From SbD1 sp049300095 (GTDB lineage Bacteria; Desulfobacterota; Syntrophobacteria; Syntrophobacterales; Syntrophobacteraceae): a stretch of 14,448 nucleotides of DNA. Shown piece after piece: positions 1-6,577 of this stretch (the stretch's first letter is position 1; every line of letters starts with the position of its first letter). The notes beneath the pieces were generated by a model. That model ran no database searches, was not told the DNA's origin, and worked only from the letters and a program-made list of their open reading frames with translations. The stretch spans positions 1 to 14,448 of the forward strand of contig JBAQYM010000079.1 of assembly GCA_049300095.1 (NCBI GenBank). The letters run 5' to 3'. A program made the position numbers and the translations under genes.

Positions 1-111
1 GAACGCATCCATATTCGTCAGACAACCGAACCTGAGCCTTTCCATAAACAAATATTTAGCGCTCTGGAGTTGCCGGCGAAACCGTTGAAAACAACAAGAG
101 CGAAGATGTAG
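1..111 (+). CDS. Transposase, C-terminal 36 residues (partial)
   Basis: Frame 1 is open from the window edge and ends with a TAG at 109-111. The readable tail includes RIHIRQTTEPEPFHKQIF and ends KTTRAKM. The TTEPEP-x-HKQIF-x-ALxL pattern reminds me of C-termini of IS1634/IS4-type DDE transposases, but this is recognition from memory on 36 residues and the family is uncertain. No catalytic residue lies in the visible part. The position, pointing toward an interrupted dnaB and followed by a short AT-rich spacer, fits the 3' end of an insertion-sequence gene. It could instead be the tail of another element-borne gene. Confidence 0.45.
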   Translation, partial: ERIHIRQTTEPEPFHKQIFSALELPAKPLKTTRAKM

Positions 112-188
112 TGACGAAAATTTTGGCCCTAAGCACCTAAGGTGTTAACATTGCTAAAGTTTATTTTCTGCTGCGGTAAACATGGGTT
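1..188 (+). mobile_element. Right end of an insertion sequence inserted in dnaB
   Basis: The sequence left of about position 188 is foreign to the phage operon. It carries the tail of a plus-strand transposase frame (stop 109-111), then about 77 bp of AT-rich non-coding sequence, and then dnaB homology begins. On the minus strand the dnaB reading frame matches its family as far as the codons for GLPTGF (ending near 189) and then runs into unrelated residues and a stop at 129-131. The exact end, the terminal inverted repeat and the target duplication cannot be fixed, because the other end lies outside the window. The boundary could be off by a few bases. Confidence 0.6.
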
Positions 189-746
189 AAACCCTGTCGG
201 CAGACCGGAAACGGCGTCGGGAAATTCCATTCTCCGTTCCACCTGCTCCGTCGTGGTTTTCATCACCTCATTGATCGGCGCAAATCCCGACGAGATAGCG
301 CCCTGTGTTAACTCGTGAATACAGTGCTCCGCCTCCGCAATAACTCCCTCTGCATCTGCGCCCTGGTCGTAGCACTTGGTTACGATCTGGTTTCCAACCA
401 GGATGAGCCGCCGAAGCATAGCCTTTTCTTTGATGATCCGGGCATAGTAGCCGACGTTTTCCGAAGAGCCCATATGCTCGGTAAGGGAGGCCACATATGA
501 GATGCCTCCAACTGCCTCAAGCTGCGCGCGCTCTTGGAGAATGTCGGCAACCGTTACGAGGTCAACCGGCTCGTTGCGTTCAAACAGGTCCTGGATCGCG
601 CGGAAGATAAGTCTATGCGATTCCTTGTAGAACTCGTTGCCCTTGAGCATGTCGAGGGCGTGGGGCAGGCCGGAACTGTCTAGAATAATTCCGCCGAGCA
701 AGGACTGTTCGGCCTCGGTCTGGCAGGGTGGGAGCTTATCGGGCAT
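129..746 (-). pseudogene. dnaB: Phage replicative DNA helicase DnaB, 3'-truncated by an insertion sequence
   Basis: The protein starts MPDKLPPCQTEAEQSLLGGI, the usual DnaB N-terminal opening, and continues through the N-terminal helical domain (about residues 8-110) and the linker into SGLPTGF at 180-186. In DnaB this motif is followed by DLD and then the RecA-like ATPase core with Walker A and B motifs. Here it breaks off into about 19 unrelated residues and a stop, so the whole motor domain is absent. The full family length is about 450 aa against 205 aa here. The start is supported by GGAGG six bases upstream, and it overlaps the end of the preceding gene by 11 nt. The intact protein would be the hexameric helicase loaded at the phage origin. 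The remaining fragment cannot hydrolyse ATP, though it might still bind primase or loader. Confidence 0.88.
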
Positions 747-1671
747 CGACCACCTCCGGGAACTCCTCCCATGTCCGCCCGTCTAGCAGGCGGCCAGCGG
801 TTTTCTTGCCGATTCGCTGCATATATGTGCCACGCAGCCCTGGGTAATGTAAATTGTAATAAAATTTCTGCCCCTTAGAAGTTCTGCACCATTTCCCCAT
901 GTGGAGACAGTTTCCGTCATCTCTCGGTGCCCACTCACCCCACCCTTTAAAGAAAAATGGCACTCCCGCCTCGACGCACTGATCCCGCACGCTCCGCGCC
1001 CAATCGGGATGCATCGGCCGTGCGCCTGGGCCTGTCTCGCCGCCACATATCAGTAAGTGAATGAGATTTGAGGATTTTGACATGCCGTGGAAAACAGGGA
1101 TGGGTAAAATTGTTCCTGTGACCTCGTATCGCTCAAAACGTATGTTGAGCGGACCTAGCGCCGGTTGATACGAAACAAACCGTTTGGCGGCCGGAATTTG
1201 AACGAGAATCCTTGCTCGCTCGTCGTATCGCGCTTGGTTCTCGGCTGTGACGCCGAGCCAGAGATTGGGGAGGACTCCGTAGTTGAAAACACCGATTTCG
1301 CTTACCACTTCAGCCATCCGCTGAGGTCGCTTGGTCAGGATCATGAAAATATGCATCGGCGATCTGGCAATTCGGTCCCATACGGAAAGGTGAAACTCGA
1401 TTGGGACTTTCTCGTGAAATAGGTCTCCCATGAATTGAACGCCTATTATCAGCGGCTTTTTTTTCTTCAGCGGATCGTTAAGGCGGTTGGTGAGGACTAT
1501 TTGATTTCCTGCGTAGGCGTTTCTTGCAGGCTGTTTAATTGTGGGATTCGCAGCCATCCTATTTGCCATGGACAAATGCCAGCAATGGTTGCAGCCTTCG
1601 GAGACCGGCGTGCAACGCATGGCCAAGGGGTTCCAAGTGTAGTCAAGGTATTCGATTTTGGTCGCGTTCAT
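736..1671 (-). CDS. DUF5131 / phage Gp37-Gp68 family protein
   Basis: This 311-aa protein opens with IEYLDYTWNPLAMRCTPVSE and carries Cys20-x6-Cys27-x2-Cys30 (GCNHCW). The central part has ILTKRP and LWLGVTAENQ, followed by the LLICGGETGPGARPMHPDW block. All are hallmarks of the phage Gp37/Gp68 family (DUF5131). The Cys cluster and predicted alpha/beta barrel suggest an iron-sulfur, radical-SAM-like enzyme, but no substrate is established that I can name. The start codon overlaps the stop of the upstream gene as ATGA, with a GGGAGGG sequence upstream. It ends inside dnaB with an 11-nt overlap. Its place between a helicase-loader candidate and dnaB puts it under early-operon control. It looks full length and intact. 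Confidence 0.85.
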   Translation of the reverse strand: MNATKIEYLDYTWNPLAMRCTPVSEGCNHCWHLSMANRMAANPTIKQPARNAYAGNQIVLTNRLNDPLKKKKPLIIGVQFMGDLFHEKVPIEFHLSVWDRIARSPMHIFMILTKRPQRMAEVVSEIGVFNYGVLPNLWLGVTAENQARYDERARILVQIPAAKRFVSYQPALGPLNIRFERYEVTGTILPIPVFHGMSKSSNLIHLLICGGETGPGARPMHPDWARSVRDQCVEAGVPFFFKGWGEWAPRDDGNCLHMGKWCRTSKGQKFYYNLHYPGLRGTYMQRIGKKTAGRLLDGRTWEEFPEVVDAR

Positions 1672-2201
1672 GCCCTTGCCCTCCTTCCCTTCCTGGCGAG
1701 TGCGGCAACTGCTCCTGTCGTTTTCGGCATCTCGAGTCCGCCCTTGTGTCTTCTGTGGGTTCTCGGGCCTGGTGCGAAATCTGATTGCAGCCAGCCCTCG
1801 CGCCGGAGCTTATCCATCGTTGCCCGCGGGAAGTTTTCGCCGCACCGGGCGCGGTTGCACCTGCCGCAGGCGAACAGGCTGTTGTGAGTCTGGTCGTTTT
1901 CGAACCTGTGGACGAAGAGAAGGCCGTCCTCGCAGTCCGGGCAACTCCCATTCGTCTTGAATTCCGCTCCGGGGTGCAGCTCCAGGTAGCGGTCGTAGAG
2001 GGCGATCACCATTGCCGGGAAGTTATCTTTGGGCCATGATCCCATTTTGATCTGATCCTCGATCCACGGGACGGCCTCGTCGGGCACTCCGTCCAGTCGG
2101 TCCAGCCATGCAATCGTCGTATTTGCCGACACGCGGTCGAAATCGCGGTCGAAATAATCGTGCAGGCGTTTGATAAAGCCTCCGAAAACGTCTTCTGTCA
2201 T
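1668..2201 (-). CDS. Putative helicase loader with zinc-ribbon C-terminus
   Basis: No name can be given from strong homology. The 177-aa protein has a helical N-terminal half (residues 1-78) with spaced Trp and Leu and a SWPKDNFPAMVIALYDR stretch, a layout like that of G39P-type helicase loaders of phages. The C-terminal half has Cys87-x2-Cys90 and Cys112-x2-Cys115, a likely zinc ribbon, with a further Cys120, and ends in a basic tail. It starts 2 nt after the stop of the O-type initiator, with AAAGGAAG upstream, and overlaps the DUF5131 gene by ATGA. Position between initiator and DnaB is the classic place for a loader (lambda P, SPP1 gp39), which is the main argument. It could equally be an unrelated early zinc-binding protein. 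Confidence 0.5.
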   Translation of the reverse strand: MTEDVFGGFIKRLHDYFDRDFDRVSANTTIAWLDRLDGVPDEAVPWIEDQIKMGSWPKDNFPAMVIALYDRYLELHPGAEFKTNGSCPDCEDGLLFVHRFENDQTHNSLFACGRCNRARCGENFPRATMDKLRREGWLQSDFAPGPRTHRRHKGGLEMPKTTGAVAALARKGRRARA

Positions 2202-2587
2202 TTTTAGGCTTCCTTTCTGCGTCTATACTCTTCTCGCCATCCTTCGCCTTTCGCCGGCGATCCCTTTTGCTGGTTGTTCAGGTATTTGCCTTCCAGGACC
2301 TTCGGGAAATTCTTGGGCCGGATGATCCATTCGAGGTCTGCCTGCCAGTCCTTCTTTCTGCCCATGAGGAAATCGCTCGCCCGAACCTTTTGCTCGAAGA
2401 ACTCCCTCCACCAGGCGAGGTTCTGCCGTTCCTTCTTCTCTTTCCACCTGGTGCGGAGAAGGCTTTGCCTGGCTGGGGTCCATTCCTGGATTCGGGTAAG
2501 TTCGGGCAGGATTTCGTGATAAAGATCGATGATAGCCTGGTGCGGGCATGGGTCCGGGGCGGGATGTTTTTTCACCGCCTCGGACGA

Positions 2588-2609
2588 ACAACCTCCGTTA
2601 GGAGGTTGT
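2588..2609. repeat. Perfect inverted repeat flanking the A-rich origin segment
   Basis: ACAACCTCC-GTTA-GGAGGTTGT has two perfect 9-bp arms and a 4-base loop. It sits on the far side of the A-rich stretch from the iterons and inside the O reading frame. It is not followed by a T-run on the minus strand, so it is not a simple terminator. It may be a structured element of the origin. Confidence 0.6.
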
Positions 2610-2638
2610 GTACTTTTCTTTTGTAAAGTTTCTTTTGT

Positions 2639-2780
2639 GTGCATCTCAGTAGATGACAACTCGTCATCTGAGTAGATGACACGATTCCTCATTGTCATCT
2701 GTATAGACGACACGGTCCACCTGTCATAATCCTTTTGAATTCCGTAGCTTATGCGTTTTCTGTCATCTCTGTAGATGACA
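2639..2780 (-). repeat. Four 20-bp palindromic iterons
   Basis: On the minus strand the copies are TGTCATCTACAGAGATGACA (2761-2780), TGTCGTCTATACAGATGACA (2693-2712), TGTCATCTACTCAGATGACG (2662-2681) and TGTCATCTACTGAGATGCAC (2639-2658). The shared pattern is TGTCATCT-N4-AGATGACA, itself an inverted repeat, as expected for a dimeric initiator site. Start-to-start distances are 23, 31 and 68 bp, so they are clustered but not strictly tandem. They are the presumed binding sites of the O-type protein encoded by the same DNA. Confidence 0.85.
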
Positions 2781-3039
2781 ATAATGTTACGGGCAACGCA
2801 AGTTGCTTGAGGTTCGGGTGGACGATTCTCCTGTCCAATCCGGTCCCCCTTGCGAACTGCGGCCCGGTTAACCAATCGGATTTCTTCCTGAATCCATAGG
2901 TCTTGCGGACGATGAACCAAAACACCCGGCCCTCATTCGCGTTGAAATTCGTGCGGCAGATGGCTTCGAGAAGCTCGTTGGATATTTGGGTGTACTCGTC
3001 CGGTTGAGGGTTTGCCATCTACTGCTCCCGCGCAGTGCT

Positions 3040-3276
3040 CTAGACGTTCTGGCAGTAGTGGTTCTGGCGCCTTGAATCCCACCAGGTAGTGAACGGGGCC
3101 GAATAGTTCAGGCCGCGCTTCTGGCAGAGCTTTCGGAATTCCTGGAAGAAACCTTTGGCTCCGTGAACGCGGAGTAGGACGTTGATCTCAGTCCTTGTGA
3201 CCTTGATCACTCGATAGGTGGGAATGCCATCCGGTATTTCTTCGGATTTCTTTCTGAGAATAACCTCGGGCGTCAT
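3040..3276 (-). CDS. Small early phage protein of unknown function
   Basis: I do not recognise this 78-aa protein. It starts MTPEVILRKKSEEIPDGIPT and has a basic, mixed alpha/beta character with TWWDSRRQNHY near the C-terminus, which could suit nucleic-acid binding. The chosen ATG (3276) has AAAGGA nine bases upstream. A further in-frame ATG 13 codons earlier lacks any ribosome binding site. It lies 21 bp upstream of the initiator gene in the same operon, with a 62-bp gap from the gene before it. Confidence 0.65.
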   Translation of the reverse strand: MTPEVILRKKSEEIPDGIPTYRVIKVTRTEINVLLRVHGAKGFFQEFRKLCQKRGLNYSAPFTTWWDSRRQNHYCQNV

Positions 3277-3338
3277 TGTGCTGTGTCCTTTGTGAAGGCG
3301 CGCGTTAACATCCAAGATGTCACATGGGGCAAAAAAAT

Positions 3339-3803
3339 CTATGCCGCCATCTGTTCCTGCCAGATTTCAATCGCCCGGCTCGCCCGCTCGTAAATCGAGT
3401 GATGATTGAGCCTCCTGTCAAAATACTTGTGCAGGTTCCAGAGTGCCCTGTGAACTCCGTCGAGCAGTTCGACACGCTCCGGGTCTGTAATGTGCCGGAA
3501 GAGATCGTCGAGAAGGCCAAGCGCAAGGGACGTGTAGGCGATAGCGTCCTCGGTCTGGCCCGTCCCCATGAATGCCGCGCGCTCGGCCTTCTGCATGCTC
3601 TCGGCGATCTGAGTAACCTCGCGTTTCGTAAGCTCTCCGGGCCACCTGTCCAGAGCCTTTTTGGATGCGCCGTCGAGCTTTTTCACGAGCATCGTAACGG
3701 TCTTATTTCGGGGCCGGTTTGCATAAAAGGTTTGTACGGTGACCGCACACCCTTCGCAAAGTGATAGCGCGGCGACGATCAATTTGAACGATCTTGATGC
3801 CAT
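3339..3803 (-). CDS. Unknown helical early phage protein
   Basis: The protein (154 aa, MASRSFKLIVAALSLCEGCA) is not recognised. The N-terminus has a short hydrophobic stretch (residues 5-20, with two Cys) that could be buried helix or a weak membrane segment. The rest is predicted mainly helical and charged, with HRALWNLHKYFDRRLNHH toward the end. The start overlaps the stop of the upstream gene as TGATG, with GGAG upstream, so coupled translation is likely. A longer in-frame version beginning at 3857 would run inside the neighbouring gene and is less likely. Confidence 0.65.
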   Translation of the reverse strand: MASRSFKLIVAALSLCEGCAVTVQTFYANRPRNKTVTMLVKKLDGASKKALDRWPGELTKREVTQIAESMQKAERAAFMGTGQTEDAIAYTSLALGLLDDLFRHITDPERVELLDGVHRALWNLHKYFDRRLNHHSIYERASRAIEIWQEQMAA

Positions 3804-4087
3804 CACGATTGCTCCACCACGCGTGAATACGACTGCAACGCTCTGGCGAGTTCCCACACGATTTGGGGGCCGATCTCACGCAGTTCATCCTTGGCCCTCT
3901 TTGTCAGTTCGCCGAGCACGATTTCCATTGATGAAAAGTCAACGGTTACTGTGAGGTTCCTCGGTGTGGGCACAAGCGCAGCCTTGTTCCGTTCGCGCCT
4001 GTCCTTGTGATAGCATGCCGGGCACAGCCCGCGGCCGACCAGTTTTTTCATGTTCCCGCACTTGGAGCATATGCCTATATTTTCCAT
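3803..4087 (-). CDS. Small zinc-ribbon protein
   Basis: This 94-aa protein starts MENIGICSKCGNMKKLVGRG. It carries Cys7-x2-Cys10 and then CPACYHKDRRERNK, a compact N-terminal zinc ribbon followed by a basic stretch. The remaining two thirds are helical without recognised motifs. The ATG at 4087 has AGGAG six bases upstream, a better start than the open frame that extends to 4303 through another gene. It probably binds nucleic acid or a partner protein through the zinc ribbon. The exact role is unknown. It sits between the 57-aa gene and the 154-aa gene in the early operon. Confidence 0.7.
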   Translation of the reverse strand: MENIGICSKCGNMKKLVGRGLCPACYHKDRRERNKAALVPTPRNLTVTVDFSSMEIVLGELTKRAKDELREIGPQIVWELARALQSYSRVVEQS

Positions 4088-4110
4088 CGATATCTCCTGT
4101 GGGCGCCGTT

Positions 4111-4284
4111 CTATGGTTTGCTTCCGCCCTCTCCCTCCGGGGCGATCTTGCACGGGTCTTTCGCTCGGATCAGACCGGCAACCAGCATGAAGCTGGAAAG
4201 GCTCCGCTTCTCGCGAGCCGCCGCTGCCTGGAGCGCAGCCTTCTCTGTACTGGTGCAGTAGACAAAGATCGATGATTTCGCCAC
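4111..4284 (-). CDS. 57-aa protein, possible ribbon-helix-helix, GTG start
   Basis: Reading from a GTG at 4284 gives MAKSSIFVYCTSTEKAALQA and then AAAREKRSLSSFMLVAGLIR, ending at a TAG (4111-4113). A short strand followed by E-K-x-A-L-x-x-A-A-x-R-x-x-R-S-L-S-S-F-M is the pattern of small ribbon-helix-helix or DUF1778-like DNA-binding proteins. The start lies 2 nt beyond the stop of the SSB-like gene, with GGAAGG eight bases upstream, and the gene fills a gap of about 200 bp in an otherwise gapless operon. The non-ATG start makes it easy to miss. It may be an early transcription regulator or an antitoxin-like protein, but no toxin partner is evident. Confidence 0.65.
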   Translation of the reverse strand: MAKSSIFVYCTSTEKAALQAAAAREKRSLSSFMLVAGLIRAKDPCKIAPEGEGGSKP

Positions 4285-4286
4285 GA

Positions 4287-4643
4287 TCAGTACCTTCCTT
4301 CATCCCCGGGTGCCGCTCCCGCCTGCCCGGATTCGTTTGAAAGCGACCATACCACCCACTTCAGCAGCGATCTTTTCTGCCCGTCCTTTGTCCACTCGGA
4401 CAGGTCCGGGGTAGATTCGGCGATGTCGATGCGGTCGCCCTTCCGGAAATTGGCGGCTATATACTCGGCCATCTCCTTGAATGCGACGAATTGGAACCAG
4501 ATGCCGCTCTTGTCGGGTCCCCTGGAAAGGACCGCCGAGAATTCGCACACCGAGGTCCCCTTGTTCTTTGACGCCTTCAGTTCCGGGTCTTTCCCCAGCT
4601 TCAGGCCATAAACAGTCAACACGACCCTGTTTTTAGGCGGCAT
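4287..4643 (-). CDS. ssb: Single-stranded DNA-binding protein (SSB-like)
   Basis: The 118-aa protein has an OB-fold SSB pattern: GKDPELKASKNKGTSVCEFS, then WFQFVAFKEMAEYIAANFRK-GDRIDI and W-x-x-DGQKRS. It overlaps the 3' end of recT by 11 nt, as expected for a recombination cassette in which SSB coats strands for annealing and replication. It ends GAAPGDEGRY and lacks the acidic, aromatic-ended tip of chromosomal SSBs. It may therefore not recruit the usual host SSB partners. The divergence from bacterial SSB is typical of phage versions. Confidence 0.8.
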   Translation of the reverse strand: MPPKNRVVLTVYGLKLGKDPELKASKNKGTSVCEFSAVLSRGPDKSGIWFQFVAFKEMAEYIAANFRKGDRIDIAESTPDLSEWTKDGQKRSLLKWVVWSLSNESGQAGAAPGDEGRY

Positions 4644-5529
4644 CGGATTTGGGCTCCTCCTCCTTGGGTTCCTCGGGCTTCGGCTCTTCCGGTTTTTGCT
4701 CTTCCCCCGGCTTGGCGTACTCGATGTCGATCACGTCCATCTCCATCGTGTCGTCGTTGAGCTTCGAGATATTGCCGTCGATTTCGTTGAGCTTGTTGCG
4801 GTCCTCAATGGATATGGGCATGAAACTCCAGTTGGCGCGGATAACGGTCTTCAGGCACATCGGCTCGTAGTCGGTGCCCCAGGGTCCATCTTCGGAGTCC
4901 TTGCTCCGCGCACGATGGGCGTGGATCACGGCGATGGGGGTATAGAAGATGTCCGATCCCCCGGCCTTGTACCTGATCTTCGCATACCCTCCGAGGATCG
5001 CCCCGCCTTCGGTGAAGTGCTGGTCCTGTCTCAGGAACCAGGGGACGTGCTTGAAATGGTCTCCCTCGTACCCGTACTCCAACTCGAATATGTCGTTCGC
5101 GTAGACAAGTCTGGCCACGGGGTTTCCGATCACCTCGCCGGATCGGCGCACCAACTCCAACATGCCCTTGTATCCGACGATCAGGGTGGTTTCGCGTTTG
5201 TACGGAACGATGTATGCGTGTCCCACCAGGTTGGGTTCCAGACCGAGGGCCGAGGCCGACATCAACGCGCCGAGAAATGACATTGGGTTGCACTGCGCCA
5301 GTGCTGGCTTTTGGCGGATGAGGGTAAGCGCCAATCGGGCCATCCGGTCGGCGTTCATGTTGTTGGGGAGGGCCCGCTGAAGCTGCGGAATGAGCTGGTT
5401 GATCTGCTCGGAAAGGGTCTTGGGTTTGCCGGGGCCGGGGACTCCCGCGCCGCCCGTTGTTGCCGGAGGCGCCGCACCCGATTTCTGCGCGAGTTGTTCC
5501 TTTAGATTGCCTTGCTGAGGTCTTGCCAT
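4633..5529 (-). CDS. recT: RecT single-strand annealing recombinase
   Basis: The 298-aa protein matches RecT throughout its core: RMARLALTLIRQKPALAQCN, FLGALMSASALGLEPNLVGH, AYIVPYK, LIVGYKGMLELVRRSG, YEYGDHF-like and FTEGG, then AHRARSKDS and W-x-TDYE-x-M-x-x-KT. RecT anneals complementary single strands made by its partner exonuclease. The partner (YqaJ) is encoded 62 bp upstream and SSB overlaps the 3' end. The C-terminus is a Pro/Glu/Lys repeat (PEEPK units) ending in acidic residues, longer than the E. coli protein (269 aa). The ribosome binding site is AAGGCG. Confidence 0.93.
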   Translation of the reverse strand: MARPQQGNLKEQLAQKSGAAPPATTGGAGVPGPGKPKTLSEQINQLIPQLQRALPNNMNADRMARLALTLIRQKPALAQCNPMSFLGALMSASALGLEPNLVGHAYIVPYKRETTLIVGYKGMLELVRRSGEVIGNPVARLVYANDIFELEYGYEGDHFKHVPWFLRQDQHFTEGGAILGGYAKIRYKAGGSDIFYTPIAVIHAHRARSKDSEDGPWGTDYEPMCLKTVIRANWSFMPISIEDRNKLNEIDGNISKLNDDTMEMDVIDIEYAKPGEEQKPEEPKPEEPKEEEPKSDAA

Positions 5530-5591
5530 ACGAATCGCCTTCTGTGTTGCGCTAGAATGTCATCTAAGAGGTCATGCGAGACAAAAAAAGA

Positions 5592-6554
5592 TCACTCCCT
5601 CTTCTTCTCCTTTACCGAAAACCTCCGGTACGTGGTTGGGCTGGTGAACCCTTTGAAAAGAGCAGGGTGGGCTTGCTCGAAGTCCTTTTGCCTGAACTTG
5701 TTGGTTGTAACAGGCTTCCAACTGAGTTGATACCCAGGGCAAAAAGCAAGCTCGTGCTCACCCATGAGCGCCTTCACCGTGTTTGACGCCTCCTGCTCCC
5801 TGGCCTCGGCCGCCTTGATATCGGCCTTGGTCTGGACAAGTTGCTTTGCCATGCGCTCGGCCACTTCCCCGGTAAGCTCGATGCTCTCCGCCCTGGTCTT
5901 CGAGTAAAGGTAATCCAGGATGCGGGCGCTCTCGTCCGATCCGTCGATAGCAGGCATCTCGCGGCGGTGAACGAGGTCCCAGAAATCCGAGCCGATCTTG
6001 ATCAGATGGTCGATGGTCTCCTGGTCCCGCTTGATGTACCGCTCGACGTAGCGATTGCCCCCGATGAGAACTGCAATAAACCCCCACTCAAGACCCGTGA
6101 TCGCCATGTACCATTGAAGCTGGCACAGGTGCTCGTTGGCAACACCCTCGTCTTCGTCGTAGCAAGCGGCCGTGGGGGTCAGGGCGCCCGTGCTTTTGCA
6201 TTCAAGAATGCCGGTGCCCATTTCCTCGTCCATGATCGCACGATCGATATCTCCGATCATCCAGGCCTTATCGGGGTGCTGGATGATGGCCTTGACCTCC
6301 ACGACCTTGCAGCCGTTGCGCTCGGCGAACTCGTCGGCAATTACCTGTTCGTGCTTGTGGCCCCAGTAAGCGGCTTCTCCCACAGACTTCTCCGGGGCCT
6401 CGCCGATCTTGTCGAGAAAAACCGTGATGGCGTTCTTCCAGGGGGAGACACCGGCTATGGCCGCGATGTCGCTCCCCCCGATTCCTTTTTTTCTGAGCGC
6501 CAGCCACTCGTCTTCACTCAGGCCTTCGGTGTTCGAAAGAACCTCGAAGTTCAT
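5592..6554 (-). CDS. YqaJ-family phage recombination exonuclease
   Basis: The 320-aa protein has the YqaJ/lambda-exonuclease nuclease fold. It shows GIGGSDIAAIAGVSPW (residues 24-39), AAYWGHKHEQVIADEF with an acidic residue near 69, GDID at 101-104, the LECKST motif with Glu118 and Lys120, and QLQWYM near 145-150. The D-(D/E)xK residues expected to bind metal are present. It would degrade 5' ends of linear DNA to feed RecT. The start has GGAGGAG eight bases upstream, and the nearest upstream gene ends 23 bp away. The C-terminal 100 residues contain a helical, coiled-coil-prone segment (AERMAKQLVQTKADIKAAEA). It appears intact. Confidence 0.92.
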   Translation of the reverse strand: MNFEVLSNTEGLSEDEWLALRKKGIGGSDIAAIAGVSPWKNAITVFLDKIGEAPEKSVGEAAYWGHKHEQVIADEFAERNGCKVVEVKAIIQHPDKAWMIGDIDRAIMDEEMGTGILECKSTGALTPTAACYDEDEGVANEHLCQLQWYMAITGLEWGFIAVLIGGNRYVERYIKRDQETIDHLIKIGSDFWDLVHRREMPAIDGSDESARILDYLYSKTRAESIELTGEVAERMAKQLVQTKADIKAAEAREQEASNTVKALMGEHELAFCPGYQLSWKPVTTNKFRQKDFEQAHPALFKGFTSPTTYRRFSVKEKKRE

Positions 6555-6577
6555 ATTCCGTGCTCCTCCAGGTGATA

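Larger units (their letters stand above)
2588..2780. other. Putative phage replication origin inside the O-type gene
   Basis: Read in the direction of the O gene (minus strand), the region holds four iterons, an A-rich stretch (about 2611-2638) and a perfect palindrome (2588-2609). This order, iterons followed by an A-rich strand within the initiator gene, is that of lambda ori, where O binds the iterons and the A-rich segment melts. The A-rich part contains two identical 10-bp direct repeats (plus strand TTTCTTTTGT at 2615-2624 and 2629-2638, period 14), which could serve as unwinding-element repeats. The repeats and their order are seen directly. Origin function is inference from lambdoid phages. 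Confidence 0.75.
2204..3018 (-). pseudogene. Phage replication initiator O, split by a one-base frameshift
   Basis: The first frame (3018 down to a stop at 2749) begins MANPQPDEYTQISNELLEAI and contains GRVFWFIVRKTYGFRKKSDW and FARGTGLDRRIVHPNLK, the winged-helix DNA-binding domain of phage O-type initiators. Family continuity then jumps to another frame (RNIIVIYRDDRKRISYG, QKDYDRW) that runs to 2204. Its C-terminal part has the expected IIDLYHEILPEL, EWTPARQ, WWREFF, SDFLMGR, ADLEWIIRPKNF and VLEGKY blocks. Restoring one base near 2788-2803 gives one 271-aa protein, close to lambda O (299 aa). No slippery heptamer is visible at the junction, so a mutation or sequencing error is likelier than programmed frameshifting. 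The start is preceded by GGGAG. The gene body also carries the putative origin iterons. Confidence 0.85.

Noticed and set aside
2788..2803. Programmed -1 frameshifting in the O-type gene
   Set aside because: No X-XXY-YYZ slippery heptamer is visible at the junction, so a mutation or sequencing error is simpler.
3803..4284. Toxin-antitoxin pair made of the 57-aa and 94-aa proteins
   Set aside because: Neither shows a toxin fold signature, and both are embedded in a long early operon rather than a stand-alone cassette.
4696..5280. Long plus-strand open frame opposite recT
   Set aside because: It is antisense to a clear RecT gene, has no family signature and reflects the codon composition of the real gene.
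5841..6575. 244-codon plus-strand frame opposite the YqaJ exonuclease
   Set aside because: It is a shadow of a well-supported gene, without a ribosome binding site or recognisable domain.
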